Below are positions 38,515-46,994 of a DNA stretch of 64,000 nucleotides, piece after piece. Every line of letters begins with the position of its first letter. The first letter of the stretch is position 1. Source of the stretch: Methylobacterium sp. NEAU K (GTDB taxonomy: Bacteria > Pseudomonadota > Alphaproteobacteria > Rhizobiales > Beijerinckiaceae); contig NZ_JAUYZJ010000003.1 of the NCBI RefSeq assembly GCF_030700285.1, positions 124,001 to 188,000 of the forward strand, written 5' to 3'. The notes under the pieces are model-generated. The model searched no databases and was not told the DNA's origin. It saw only the letters and a list, made by a program, of their open reading frames with translations. The translations under genes were made by a program, and so were the position numbers.

Positions 38515-38897
38515 TGGTGACCGATGATCCCGCCGTGAAGGCCGAAGTCGAGGCTGCGTTCCGGACCTACGAGACGGCGCTCGTGACCAACGACGTCGCC
38601 ACCCTGGAGGCTCTGTTCCGGGACGATCCGCGGACCGTCCGGTACGGCATCGGCGAGAACCTCTACGGCATGGACGCGATCCGGGCCTTCCGCCGGGCCC
38701 GCTCACCCGTCGGCCTGGAGCGCATGCTGGCGCAGACCGTGATCACCACCTACGGGCGCGACTTCGCCACGGCGATGACTCTGTTCACCCGGGAGAACGC
38801 GCCCGGCAAGGTCGGCCGTCAGAGCCAGACCTGGGTGCGTTTCCCGGAGGGCTGGCGCGTGGTCGCGGCCCATGTGAGCCTGATCGACGCCGCATAG
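38514..38897 (+). CDS. hpxZ: HpxZ-like protein (oxalurate catabolism, DUF3225/SnoaL-like)
   Basis: A 127-residue protein of the SnoaL/NTF2-like fold with the HpxZ blocks AFRTYETALVTNDVATLEALF, DDPRTVRYGIGENLYG and QTWVRFPEGWRVVAAHVS. HpxZ is encoded in the Klebsiella hpxWXYZ oxalurate operon; its chemical role is not established. The ATG overlaps the amidase stop by one base (TGATG). It is followed after about 100 bases by the ABC importer genes on the same strand. Confidence 0.9.
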   Translation: MVTDDPAVKAEVEAAFRTYETALVTNDVATLEALFRDDPRTVRYGIGENLYGMDAIRAFRRARSPVGLERMLAQTVITTYGRDFATAMTLFTRENAPGKVGRQSQTWVRFPEGWRVVAAHVSLIDAA

Positions 38898-39004
38898 AAT
38901 CGAAGCTGTGCATGCATGGACGGCGCCCGACTGGCCGCGGGCTTGCATACGGGGGAGGGTATTCCGGCCGGCAGGCCCGAACCAACGCGAGTATCCGATC
39001 CGAT

Positions 39005-40627
39005 ATGCTGTCCCGTTTGAGAAATCTCGGCGCCCGCGCGGCGTTGGCCGGTGCCCTCGCGCTCTCGGCAAGCACGACCGCCTTCGCGCAGGGCACGCTG
39101 CGGATCGGCATGACCGCGTCCGACATCCCGCTGACCACCGGCCAGGCCGACAATGGCGGCGAGGGCATGCGGTTCCTCGGCTACACGGTCTATGACGGCC
39201 TCATCAATTGGGACCTGTCGAGCGCCGAGCTCGCCTCCGACCTCGTGCCGGGCCTCGCCACCAGTTGGAGCGTCGACGAGGCCGACAAGACCAAGTGGAC
39301 CTTCAAGCTGCGGCCGGGGGTGAAATTCCACGATGGCTCCGACTTCACCGCGGATGCCGTGGTTTGGAATCTCGACAAGCTCCTGAAGGCCGACGCCCCG
39401 CAATACGACCCGCGCCAATCGGCGCAGGGGAAGACACGTATCCCCGCGGTGGCGACCTACCGGGCGATCGACCCGCTGACCGTCGAAATCGTCACCAAGG
39501 CGCCGGACGCCACGCTGCCCTACCAGATCGCCTGGATCATGATGTCGTCCCCGGCCCAGTGGGAGAAGCTCGGCAAGTCCTGGGACGCCTTCGCAAAGCA
39601 GCCCTCGGGCACGGGCCCCTGGAAGCTGACCCTGTTCGCGCCCCGCGAACGCGCCGAGATGGTGCCGTTCAAGGAGTATTGGGACAAGGACCGTATTCCG
39701 AAGCTCGACAAGCTCGTGCTTGTGCCGCTGCCGGAGGCCAACGCGCGGGTCGCCGCCCTGCGCTCGGGCCAGGTGGACTGGATCGAGGCGCCCGCACCCG
39801 ACGCCGTGGCCTCGCTGAAGGGCGCCGGCTTCACCATCGTCACCAACGCCTATCCGCATAATTGGACCTGGCACCTGTCTCGGGTCGAGGGCTCGCCCTG
39901 GAACGACATCCGGGTGCGCAAGGCCGCCAACCTGGCCATCGACCGCGAGGGCCTGAAAGAATTGCTCGGCGGCCTCGCCATCCCTGCCAAGGGCTTCATG
40001 CCGCCCGGCCACCAGTGGTTCGGACACCCGACCTTCGACGTGAAGTATGATCCCGACGCCGCCAAGAAGCTGCTGGCCGAGGCGGGCTACAGCCCCGCGA
40101 AGCCGCTGAAGCTGAAGGTCGCGATCTCGGCCTCGGGCTCGGGCCAGATGCAGCCGCTGCCGATGAACGAATTCGTGCAGCAGAACCTCGCCGACGTGGG
40201 CATTCAGGTCGATTACGAGGTGGTGGAGTGGAACACGCTCATCAACATCTGGAGGGCGGGCGCAAAGGCCGATATCTCCCGCGGCGTCTCGGCGATCAAT
40301 TACTCGTATTTCATCCAGGATCCGTTTACGGGCCTCATCCGGCATCTCCAGTGCAATCTCGCCCCACCGAACGGCACCAACTGGGGCTATTATTGCGATC
40401 CGGGGATGGACAAGCTGTTCGATCAAGTCCGCAATACCTTCGATAAGTCCGAGCAGACCAAGGTTCTGGAGAAAATCCACGAGAAATATGTTGACGACGC
40501 GCTGTTCATCATGATCACGCACGACGTGAATCCCCGGGCGATGAGCCCGAAGGTGAAGGGCTTCGTCCAGGCGCAGAACTGGTTCCAGGACTTCTCGAAG
40601 ATCACGATCGGGACGGCAGGGCGGTAA
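39005..40627 (+). CDS. Dpp/Opp-type ABC transporter, periplasmic substrate-binding protein
   Basis: A family 5 extracellular solute-binding protein of 540 residues. The signal peptide is MLSRLRNLGARAALAGALAL, with a probable cut after AFA. The mature domain has the typical DLVPGLATSW, FKLRPGVKFHDG and GTGPWKL blocks. I chose the ATG at 39005 because it begins the signal peptide; the frame is open to 38912 without signals. It is the first gene of a five-gene importer following atzG-atzE-hpxZ, so the ligand may be a ureide or amide acid, although the family is best known for di- and oligopeptides. Confidence 0.93.
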   Translation: MLSRLRNLGARAALAGALALSASTTAFAQGTLRIGMTASDIPLTTGQADNGGEGMRFLGYTVYDGLINWDLSSAELASDLVPGLATSWSVDEADKTKWTFKLRPGVKFHDGSDFTADAVVWNLDKLLKADAPQYDPRQSAQGKTRIPAVATYRAIDPLTVEIVTKAPDATLPYQIAWIMMSSPAQWEKLGKSWDAFAKQPSGTGPWKLTLFAPRERAEMVPFKEYWDKDRIPKLDKLVLVPLPEANARVAALRSGQVDWIEAPAPDAVASLKGAGFTIVTNAYPHNWTWHLSRVEGSPWNDIRVRKAANLAIDREGLKELLGGLAIPAKGFMPPGHQWFGHPTFDVKYDPDAAKKLLAEAGYSPAKPLKLKVAISASGSGQMQPLPMNEFVQQNLADVGIQVDYEVVEWNTLINIWRAGAKADISRGVSAINYSYFIQDPFTGLIRHLQCNLAPPNGTNWGYYCDPGMDKLFDQVRNTFDKSEQTKVLEKIHEKYVDDALFIMITHDVNPRAMSPKVKGFVQAQNWFQDFSKITIGTAGR

Positions 40628-40740
40628 TCGCGGGATTTCCTCGACCCTTGCGGGCGAGGATTCCCTGCGCAGCAGGGGAGGGAGGGGCAGTGCGGCGGGT
40701 CAGGATATGAGGCCCGTCGCGAACATCCGGTAATTTCGCT

Positions 40741-40775
40741 CCCCGCACCCGACCCCTGCCGATGCAGGGGCCACC
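40741..40775 (-). repeat. Intergenic repeat type 2, copy 2
   Basis: Reverse complement of the repeat at 23781-23813. It lies in the 198-base gap between the binding-protein and first permease genes, inside an operon, where the hairpin-prone CCCCTGCCGATGCAGGGG (40753-40770) could tune the amount of downstream mRNA. Confidence 0.6.
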
Positions 40776-40825
40776 CTTTCCCACAGACGGGCGAGGGGAA
40801 TCTTCCGACCAGCACAAGGCACATG

Positions 40826-41779
40826 ATGCTGCTCTACATCCTCAAACGACTGGTCTACGTGACGCCGGTGGCGTTCGGGGTCAGCGTCGTCTGCTTCCTC
40901 TTGGTCCACCTTGCTCCGGGCGATCCCCTGAGTGCGGTGCTGCCGGCGGACGCGACCCAGGCGACCATCGACGAGATGCGCGCCGCCTACGGCTTCGATA
41001 AGCCGCTCCCGGTCCAGTACCTGATCTGGCTGTGGCACGTTCTGCACGGCGACCTAGGCGTCTCGATCGCAACCGGCCGGCCGGTGCTGAGCGAAGTCAG
41101 CCGCGCAGTGGTCAATTCGCTGATCCTCGCCTCGGTGGCGACCGTGATCGGCTTCACATTCGGCACACTGTTCGGCTTCGTGGCCGGCTACCACCGCAAC
41201 TCGGTGGCCGATCGGGCCGCCTCCGCCCTCTCGGTCTTCGGCGTGAGCGTGCCGCACTACTGGCTCGGCATGGTCCTGGTGATCGTGTTCTCGGCGACGC
41301 TCGGCTGGCTGCCGCCCACCGGCGCGGGGCCCGACGGGTCCGGCAACTGGCGGCCCGATTTCGACCATCTGCGCTACCTGATCCTGCCGGCGGTGACGAT
41401 GTCGGTGATCCCCACCGGCATCATCGCCCGTACCGTCCGCGCCCTGGTGGCCGACATCCTGGCCCAGGACTTCGTCGAGGCCTTGCGGGCCAAGGGCATG
41501 GACGAGTTCGGCGTGTTCAAGCACGTCGTGCGCAACGCCGCGCCCACGGCGCTGGCGATCATGGGCCTCCAGCTAGGGTACCTGCTCGGCGGCTCGATCC
41601 TGGTGGAGACCGTGTTCGCGTGGCCGGGCACCGGCTTCCTCCTCAACGCCGCGATCTTCCAGCGCGACCTGCCCCTGCTCCAGGGCTCTATCCTCGTGCT
41701 CGCGATGTTCTTCGTGGTCCTCAACCTGTTGGTGGACGTGATGCAGACCGCCCTCGATCCGCGCATCGAGCGCGCCTGA
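40826..41779 (+). CDS. ABC transporter permease, DppB type
   Basis: The first permease of the importer, 317 residues with six membrane helices. The N-terminal LYILKRLVYVTPVAFGVS and the LAPGDPL loop are typical of DppB/OppB. The EAA loop, which contacts the ATPases, lies in DFVEALRAKGMDEFGVFKHV. Two ATGs stand in tandem; AAGG is six bases before the second (40826), which I use. The stop is 14 bases before the next permease. Confidence 0.94.
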   Translation: MLLYILKRLVYVTPVAFGVSVVCFLLVHLAPGDPLSAVLPADATQATIDEMRAAYGFDKPLPVQYLIWLWHVLHGDLGVSIATGRPVLSEVSRAVVNSLILASVATVIGFTFGTLFGFVAGYHRNSVADRAASALSVFGVSVPHYWLGMVLVIVFSATLGWLPPTGAGPDGSGNWRPDFDHLRYLILPAVTMSVIPTGIIARTVRALVADILAQDFVEALRAKGMDEFGVFKHVVRNAAPTALAIMGLQLGYLLGGSILVETVFAWPGTGFLLNAAIFQRDLPLLQGSILVLAMFFVVLNLLVDVMQTALDPRIERA

Positions 41780-41793
41780 CCCGGAGGTCGATG

Positions 41794-42729
41794 ATGACTG
41801 CTCCCGTCACCGCAGCCTCCGTGGCCCTCGACGGCGGCGTCCTGGCCGCAGAGGATGTCGTCCACGGGCCGGATGCCGCCTTCGTCCCATCCCGCGGCTT
41901 CTGGGGCCATGTCGGCCACAGGCTGGTGCGCGATCCCGTGGCCATGGGCGCGGGCGCCGTGATCCTGCTCGTCGTGATCATTGCGGTCCTGTCGCCCTGG
42001 ATCACCCCGATGGACCCGTACAAGGGTTCGATGCTGCGCCGCCTCAAGCACGTCGGCGATGCCACCTACTGGCTCGGCTCCGACGAACTCGGGCGCGACA
42101 TGATCAGCCGGCTGATGCTGGGCTCGCGGCTCTCCCTATTCATCGGAGTCACCCCCGTGCTGATCGCCTTCGTGATCGGCTCCTGCATCGGCATCCTGGC
42201 CGGCTATGTCGGCGGCTGGACCAACACGATCCTGATGCGCACCATCGACGTGTTCTTCGCCTTCCCTTCGGTCCTGCTCGCCATCGCGCTGTCCGGTGCG
42301 CTCGGAGCCGGCATCTTCAACTCGATCGTGTCGCTGACCTGCGTGTTCGTGCCCCAGATCGCCCGGGTCGCCGAGAGCGTCACTACGGGCATCCGCAAGC
42401 GCGACTACATCGACGCGGCCAAGTTGTCCGGCGCCTCGGCGCTGACGATCATGCGGGTGCAGGTGCTCGGCAACGTCGTCGGGCCGATCTTCGTCTACGC
42501 CACCAGCCTGATCTCGGTCTCGATGATCCTGGCCTCAGGCCTCTCCTTCCTGGGCCTCGGGGTGCGCCCGCCGGAGCCGGAATGGGGCCTGATGCTCAAC
42601 ACCCTGCGCACCGCGATCTACGTCAACCCCGTGGTCGCGGCCCTGCCGGGCCTGTGCATCTTCATCGTCTCGATCGCCTTCAACCTGTTCTCGGACGGAC
42701 TGCGCGCAGCCATGGAGATTCGCCAGTGA
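41794..42729 (+). CDS. ABC transporter permease, DppC type
   Basis: The second permease, 311 residues with six membrane helices and the usual polar N-terminal extension of DppC/OppC proteins (about 40 residues). The LGSDELGRDMISRLMLGSR block and the EAA-type loop DYIDAAKLSGASALTIM are conserved. GGAGG is six bases before the ATG at 41794, favouring it over the ATG immediately upstream. The stop overlaps the next start as GTGA. Confidence 0.94.
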   Translation: MTAPVTAASVALDGGVLAAEDVVHGPDAAFVPSRGFWGHVGHRLVRDPVAMGAGAVILLVVIIAVLSPWITPMDPYKGSMLRRLKHVGDATYWLGSDELGRDMISRLMLGSRLSLFIGVTPVLIAFVIGSCIGILAGYVGGWTNTILMRTIDVFFAFPSVLLAIALSGALGAGIFNSIVSLTCVFVPQIARVAESVTTGIRKRDYIDAAKLSGASALTIMRVQVLGNVVGPIFVYATSLISVSMILASGLSFLGLGVRPPEPEWGLMLNTLRTAIYVNPVVAALPGLCIFIVSIAFNLFSDGLRAAMEIRQ

Positions 42730-43781
42730 GCGTCATTCCGGACGCCCCCGATCCGTTCGCCCGCGACCGCGGCGGACCTGCCCAGCCGCTCCTGTCAGTC
42801 TCGGGCCTGATCAAGCATTTCCCCGTCCGCAAGGCCGGTGGGAAGAAGCAGGTTGTGCGCGCCGTCGACGGCGTCGATTTCGAGGTGCTCAAGGGCGAGA
42901 CGCTGGGCATCGTCGGCGAATCCGGCTGCGGCAAGTCGACCACCGCCAAGCTGCTCATGGGCCTGATCGAGCGCGATTCCGGCACGATGCTGTACGATGG
43001 CCAGGCAATCGGCGAGCACGCGATGCCCTGGCGCGCCTATCGCCGCCAGGTCCAGATGGTGTTCCAGGACAGCTACGCTTCCCTGAACCCCCGCATGACC
43101 GTGGAGCAGTCGATCGCCTTCGGCCCGAAGGTCAACGGCGTCCCGAATCGGCAGGCAGTGGAACGGGCTCGCGCCCTTCTGGCCCGGGTCGGCCTGGAGC
43201 CGAAGCGCTTCGCCGGCCGCTACCCGCACGAGATCTCCGGCGGCCAGCGCCAGCGGGTCAACATCGCCCGCTCGCTGGCCCTGGAGCCGCGGCTGGTGCT
43301 CCTCGACGAGGCGGTCTCGGCGCTGGACAAGTCCGTGGAGGCACAGGTGCTCAACCTGCTCCTCGACCTCAAGGCCGAATTCGGCCTGACCTACATCTTC
43401 ATCAGCCACGACCTGAACGTGGTGCGCTTCATCTCCGACCGGGTCATGGTGATGTATCTGGGCCGGGTCTCCGAGATCGGCCCCTCCGACACGGTGCTGG
43501 ACGCCCCGGCCCATCCCTATACCGAGGCGCTGCTGGCCTCGATGCCGTCGCTGGATCCCGACAACCGCACGGAGGCCGCGCTGCTGCAGGGCGACCCGCC
43601 GAACCCGATCGATCCGCCCTCCGGCTGCCGTTTCCATCCCCGCTGCACCCTCGCCGAGAGCGTCTGCGGCGAGACGGAGCCGCCGCTCGACACGGTCGGT
43701 CCGCTGCACCGGGTCGCCTGCCTCGCGCGGCAGCCCGGCTCCGGCCATACCGCAGCGCCGGCCCGGGCGCTCGCGGCATGA
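42726..43781 (+). CDS. ABC transporter ATP-binding protein, DppF type
   Basis: A 351-residue ATPase. Walker A is GESGCGKST (64-72), the ABC signature ISGGQRQRV, Walker B LVLLDEAVSALD and the switch His in FISHDLNVV. The C-terminal oligopeptide/dipeptide domain carries cysteines in GCRFHPRCTLAESVC, as in DppF/OppF. The start is a GTG set by the GTGA overlap with the permease. Here the F-type ATPase gene precedes the D-type one, the reverse of the E. coli dpp order. Confidence 0.93.
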   Translation: MSVIPDAPDPFARDRGGPAQPLLSVSGLIKHFPVRKAGGKKQVVRAVDGVDFEVLKGETLGIVGESGCGKSTTAKLLMGLIERDSGTMLYDGQAIGEHAMPWRAYRRQVQMVFQDSYASLNPRMTVEQSIAFGPKVNGVPNRQAVERARALLARVGLEPKRFAGRYPHEISGGQRQRVNIARSLALEPRLVLLDEAVSALDKSVEAQVLNLLLDLKAEFGLTYIFISHDLNVVRFISDRVMVMYLGRVSEIGPSDTVLDAPAHPYTEALLASMPSLDPDNRTEAALLQGDPPNPIDPPSGCRFHPRCTLAESVCGETEPPLDTVGPLHRVACLARQPGSGHTAAPARALAA

Positions 43782-44815
43782 GCGACCCCATCCCCACTTC
43801 GGAGCCCGCAGTCGCGCTCGAGAAGCTGCGCGTCGCCTTCGGCAGTGTCCAGGTCGTCGACGGCGTCGACCTGACCCTCGAGCGCGGGCAGGCGATGGCG
43901 CTCATCGGCGAATCCGGCTCGGGCAAGAGCGTGACGCTCCGCGCCATCCTGCGGCTGTTCCCGGAGGGCCGCAGCCGGATCGAAGGAAACATCCGCGCGG
44001 CCGGCAGGGACGTGCAGGCGCTGACCAAGCGACAGCTCGCCGATTTCCGCGGCGGCGACGTCTCGATGATCTTCCAGGAGCCGCTGCTGGCCTTCGACCC
44101 GGTCTACACGGTCGGCCAACAGATCACCGAGGCGATCCACCGCCACGAGAAGATCTCCAAGGAGGAGGCCCGCAAGCGCGCGCTCGCCCTGTTCGAGCGG
44201 GTGCGGATCCCGAGCCCCGAGCGGCGGCTCGACAACTACCCGCACGAGATGTCGGGCGGCATGCGCCAGCGGGCCATGATCGCGCTCGCGCTCGCCTGCC
44301 GGCCGCAGGTGCTACTGGCCGACGAGCCGACCACGGCGCTCGACGCAACGGTGCAGATCCAGGTCCTGCTGCTCCTGCGCGAGCTTCAGCGGGATCTCGG
44401 CCTGTCGATCATCATCGTAACGCACGATCTCGGGGCGGCCGTGGAGGTCGCCGACCGGATCGCCGTGATGTACGCGGGCAAGATCGTCGAGACCGGGACC
44501 GCCCATCAGGTCGTGCTGGATCCTCACCATCCCTACACGATCGGCCTGCTGCGCAGCCGGGCGGAGGGGGCGCTCGCGAAGGGCTCGCGGCTCCAGACCA
44601 TCCCGGGCAGCCCGCCCGACCTCGCCAACCGTCCGCCCGGCTGCCCGTTCGCGCCGCGCTGCTTCCTGGCCGAGGATCGCTGCCGTCGGGAAATGCCGCC
44701 GGTGGGTGAGATCAGCGCGGGCCACCAAGTGGCCTGCTGGCGGACCGACGAGGCCTCGGCGGCCTACCGGGCCGGGCCGACGCCGGTACGCGCGGCAGAG
44801 CCGGTCCCGGCCTGA
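43778..44815 (+). CDS. ABC transporter ATP-binding protein, DppD type
   Basis: A 345-residue ATPase that completes the importer. Walker A is GESGSGKS (44-51), the signature motif MSGGMRQRA, Walker [13 protein letters not shown], and the H-loop [10 protein letters not shown]. The C-terminal domain holds the cysteine-rich [15 protein letters not shown] motif seen in DppD, where a Fe-S cluster has been described. An ATGA overlap links it to the previous ATPase. No gene follows closely on the transcript apart from an unassigned gene about 100 bases downstream. Confidence 0.93.
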   Translation: MSDPIPTSEPAVALEKLRVAFGSVQVVDGVDLTLERGQAMALIGESGSGKSVTLRAILRLFPEGRSRIEGNIRAAGRDVQALTKRQLADFRGGDVSMIFQEPLLAFDPVYTVGQQITEAIHRHEKISKEEARKRALALFERVRIPSPERRLDNYPHEMSGGMRQRAMIALALACRPQVLLADEPTTALDATVQIQVLLLLRELQRDLGLSIIIVTHDLGAAVEVADRIAVMYAGKIVETGTAHQVVLDPHHPYTIGLLRSRAEGALAKGSRLQTIPGSPPDLANRPPGCPFAPRCFLAEDRCRREMPPVGEISAGHQVACWRTDEASAAYRAGPTPVRAAEPVPA

Positions 44816-44918
44816 GCCGGATATCCGGGGATCGACGCGTCCGCGGTAAGCCGGTATCCGGCATCGTGCGGTGGCTCGGCTGAAGGACCGCCGTACCACC
44901 GGCCGCCCGAGCGTCGCG

Positions 44919-46166
44919 ATGAGCCAAACGTCCCCCGAGATCGTCCTCGTCCCGCGCGGGGAGGGCGGCCATTTCCTGCCGGCGGCCCTAGGCTGGATGG
45001 GCAAGCGGATCACCGTCACCGCCCATCCGGGCGCGGCAAACCACCTCCTCTGCCTGCCCGTCCTGGACTTCGTCCGCCTCGGCTTCCCGGAGGCGAACGG
45101 GCGGCTCGACATCCTGGAGCCGGGGGACATCGAGAACCTGCGATCCGGGCGGGCGGCGCTCGTCCTCGATCTGTCGAACGAGGGGCCTGGACTCCATGCG
45201 CCGACCTTCGATGCGCTCCACCGCAACCTCGACGGGCTCGACATCCCCCGCACGCGCGTCATCCTGGTGAGCCAGAACCGGCTGCTCCGCCTGGATTACG
45301 AGCGGCACTACGGCGAGGGCCTGCGCTTCTGGACCTTCGAATTCTTCCCGCTGCAGGTCGCCCTCTGGCTCGACGCCGAGGCCGGCCCCAGGCTGTTTGC
45401 CGAACACCCCCTCGATCGGACCGGCTACGCGCCGCTGGCGCGGGACTCCGGGCCGCCCCGCTTCCTCTGCCAGAACGCCGCCCTGCGCTGGCACCGGGTG
45501 CTGCTCTACCGCTGGTTCCAGCTCAACGGCATGGACCGCGACGGCCTGATCTCGTTCCACGGGATCGGCCCGGACAATCCGAAGTCGGGCGGCATCGATG
45601 TCTTCCACGCACCGCCGGAGATCGCGGCGGCCTTCGCGCCTCTGCTGGCGGATGTCGGTGCCTGGATCCCCCGGCAGGCGCAGCGGATCGACGCTCCCGC
45701 GCAGGGCGGCGACCTGGTCCTGACCCTCGACAGTCAGGCCTACGCCAATTGCGACCTGACCGTCATTTCCGAGACGGATTTCTTCGAGCTGGGTGTCGAG
45801 CGGGTCACCGAGAAGTCCCTGAAGGCCGCCGCCATGGGGCTGCCGTTCGTGACGGTCGGCGCGCCGCGCGCGGTCGCGCGGTTGTCGGAACTCGGCTTCC
45901 ACACCTTCGGCAGCCTGGTCGATCACCATTACGACCTGATCGCCGACCCGATGGAGCGCCTGCCACAGGTGTTCCGGGCGATCGAGACGGCCTGGGCCGA
46001 CTGCAAGGCCGACCGCGCCGCCTGGCGCCGCCTGGCCCGGGAGCAGGCCGAGGCAAACGTCGCGCATGCACGTCGCGGGCTCCTGCGGCAGCTCGACCGG
46101 GTGATGGTCGCGCCGCTCGTCGAGCGGATGGTCCGATTCACGGAGACGGGCACCATCGTCCACTGA
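44919..46166 (+). CDS. Unassigned 415-residue protein with a TEK-type glycosyltransferase-like C-terminus
   Basis: No named family recognised with confidence. The C-terminal third (about 285-380) has an order I associate with glycosyltransferase-like or phage proteins: TVISETDFFELGVERVTEKS, then AAAMGLPFVTVGAPRAVARL, then LGFHTFGSLVDHHYD. The first half has mixed alpha/beta character (RITVTAHPGAANHLLCLPVL, TRVILVSQNRLLRLDYERHY). There is no signal peptide or membrane helix. The start is the ATG at 44919; a GTG at 44871 is in frame. It is collinear with the ABC operon, but about 100 bases away and probably separate. Confidence 0.75.
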   Translation: MSQTSPEIVLVPRGEGGHFLPAALGWMGKRITVTAHPGAANHLLCLPVLDFVRLGFPEANGRLDILEPGDIENLRSGRAALVLDLSNEGPGLHAPTFDALHRNLDGLDIPRTRVILVSQNRLLRLDYERHYGEGLRFWTFEFFPLQVALWLDAEAGPRLFAEHPLDRTGYAPLARDSGPPRFLCQNAALRWHRVLLYRWFQLNGMDRDGLISFHGIGPDNPKSGGIDVFHAPPEIAAAFAPLLADVGAWIPRQAQRIDAPAQGGDLVLTLDSQAYANCDLTVISETDFFELGVERVTEKSLKAAAMGLPFVTVGAPRAVARLSELGFHTFGSLVDHHYDLIADPMERLPQVFRAIETAWADCKADRAAWRRLAREQAEANVAHARRGLLRQLDRVMVAPLVERMVRFTETGTIVH

Positions 46167-46179
46167 CCGCGCCCCCGCC

Positions 46180-46797
46180 GTGATCGCAGATCTTCCGCCG
46201 CCCGCAAGGCACTGCGCCGCCTGCGGCCGCGGCCACTACGTCGCGGTGCGGTTCTGCCCATTCTGCGGGGCCCGGCAGACCCCGCCAGAGCCCGAACCGG
46301 CAGCCCCGGCGCCTCCGCCTGAGCCGCCGCCGGTCACCTTCCACCTGGAGCCGGCCGCGGCACCCGAACCTCGGGCAAACGAGCCACGCCCGCTCCCGGC
46401 CGCCAGACTGGATCGAGCGCCGCCAGCGGCTCCCCTTCTGCCGATCCGCACGGCTGCGCGTCGGAGCGGGATACGCCGGTTCCGTCAGGTCGTGCTGGCC
46501 CTCGCGGTCATCGCCGGCCTGGCCGTTCTGGCACTGGCCCGCCGCGACGTCGTTCCGGCGCCGACGCGGATCGAGGTCGGGTCGGCCTGGACGCCGGTGC
46601 CGTTGAAGTCCTTCCGGCAGACGCCGCTGCTACGACTCACCGGCGACGGCGCATTCAGTCTGCGCCTCGACGGGGATCGGGTGCAGCGCATCGCCCAGGC
46701 GAGCGGCGCGACGGTGCGGCCGAAAGCCCTGCGGAGCCTGGAGCTGCGGGTCGGCCGCGGCTCCGTGACCGTGACGCTGACGCCGCGGGGCGAGTGA
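46180..46797 (+). CDS. Zinc-ribbon membrane protein, function unknown
   Basis: The N-terminus has a zinc ribbon with Cys12-x2-Cys15 and Cys26-x2-Cys29 (HCAACGRGHYVAVRFCPFCG). A Pro/Ala/Glu-rich linker (30-90) leads to one membrane helix (VVLALAVIAGLAVLALA) and a C-terminal domain of about 80 residues on the far side (SAWTPVPLKSFRQTPLLRL...). The start is a GTG 13 bases after the previous stop, so the two genes are likely co-transcribed. No family name can be given. Confidence 0.7.
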   Translation: MIADLPPPARHCAACGRGHYVAVRFCPFCGARQTPPEPEPAAPAPPPEPPPVTFHLEPAAAPEPRANEPRPLPAARLDRAPPAAPLLPIRTAARRSGIRRFRQVVLALAVIAGLAVLALARRDVVPAPTRIEVGSAWTPVPLKSFRQTPLLRLTGDGAFSLRLDGDRVQRIAQASGATVRPKALRSLELRVGRGSVTVTLTPRGE

Positions 46798-46890
46798 CCA
46801 CATGGGAGGTGGACTTGTTCCCCACCCACGCCGTCCTTCGAGGTCGACGCGGTAGGCCTCACGCGGTCTCCGGTCGAAGGCCCGCGGAGA

Positions 46891-46990
46891 CTTTCACCGT
46901 CGTAGCGAGCGCAGCGAAATTACACCGTGACTCACGCGATCCCTCTGCGTGACGTGTCCCGGGGTGACTTCGCTGCGCTCGCGATGACGC
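46891..46990. repeat. Interspersed repeat, copy B (palindromic form)
   Basis: The left arm CGTCGTAGCGAGCGCAGCGA (46898-46917) and the right arm around 46968-46989 (TTCGCTGCGCTCGCGATGAC) are inverted copies with about three mismatches, separated by about 50 bases. Each arm resembles the GTCATTGCGAGCGCAGCGA-type dispersed alphaproteobacterial repeat. The element sits between convergent genes. Confidence 0.7.
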
Positions 46991-46994
46991 CGTA

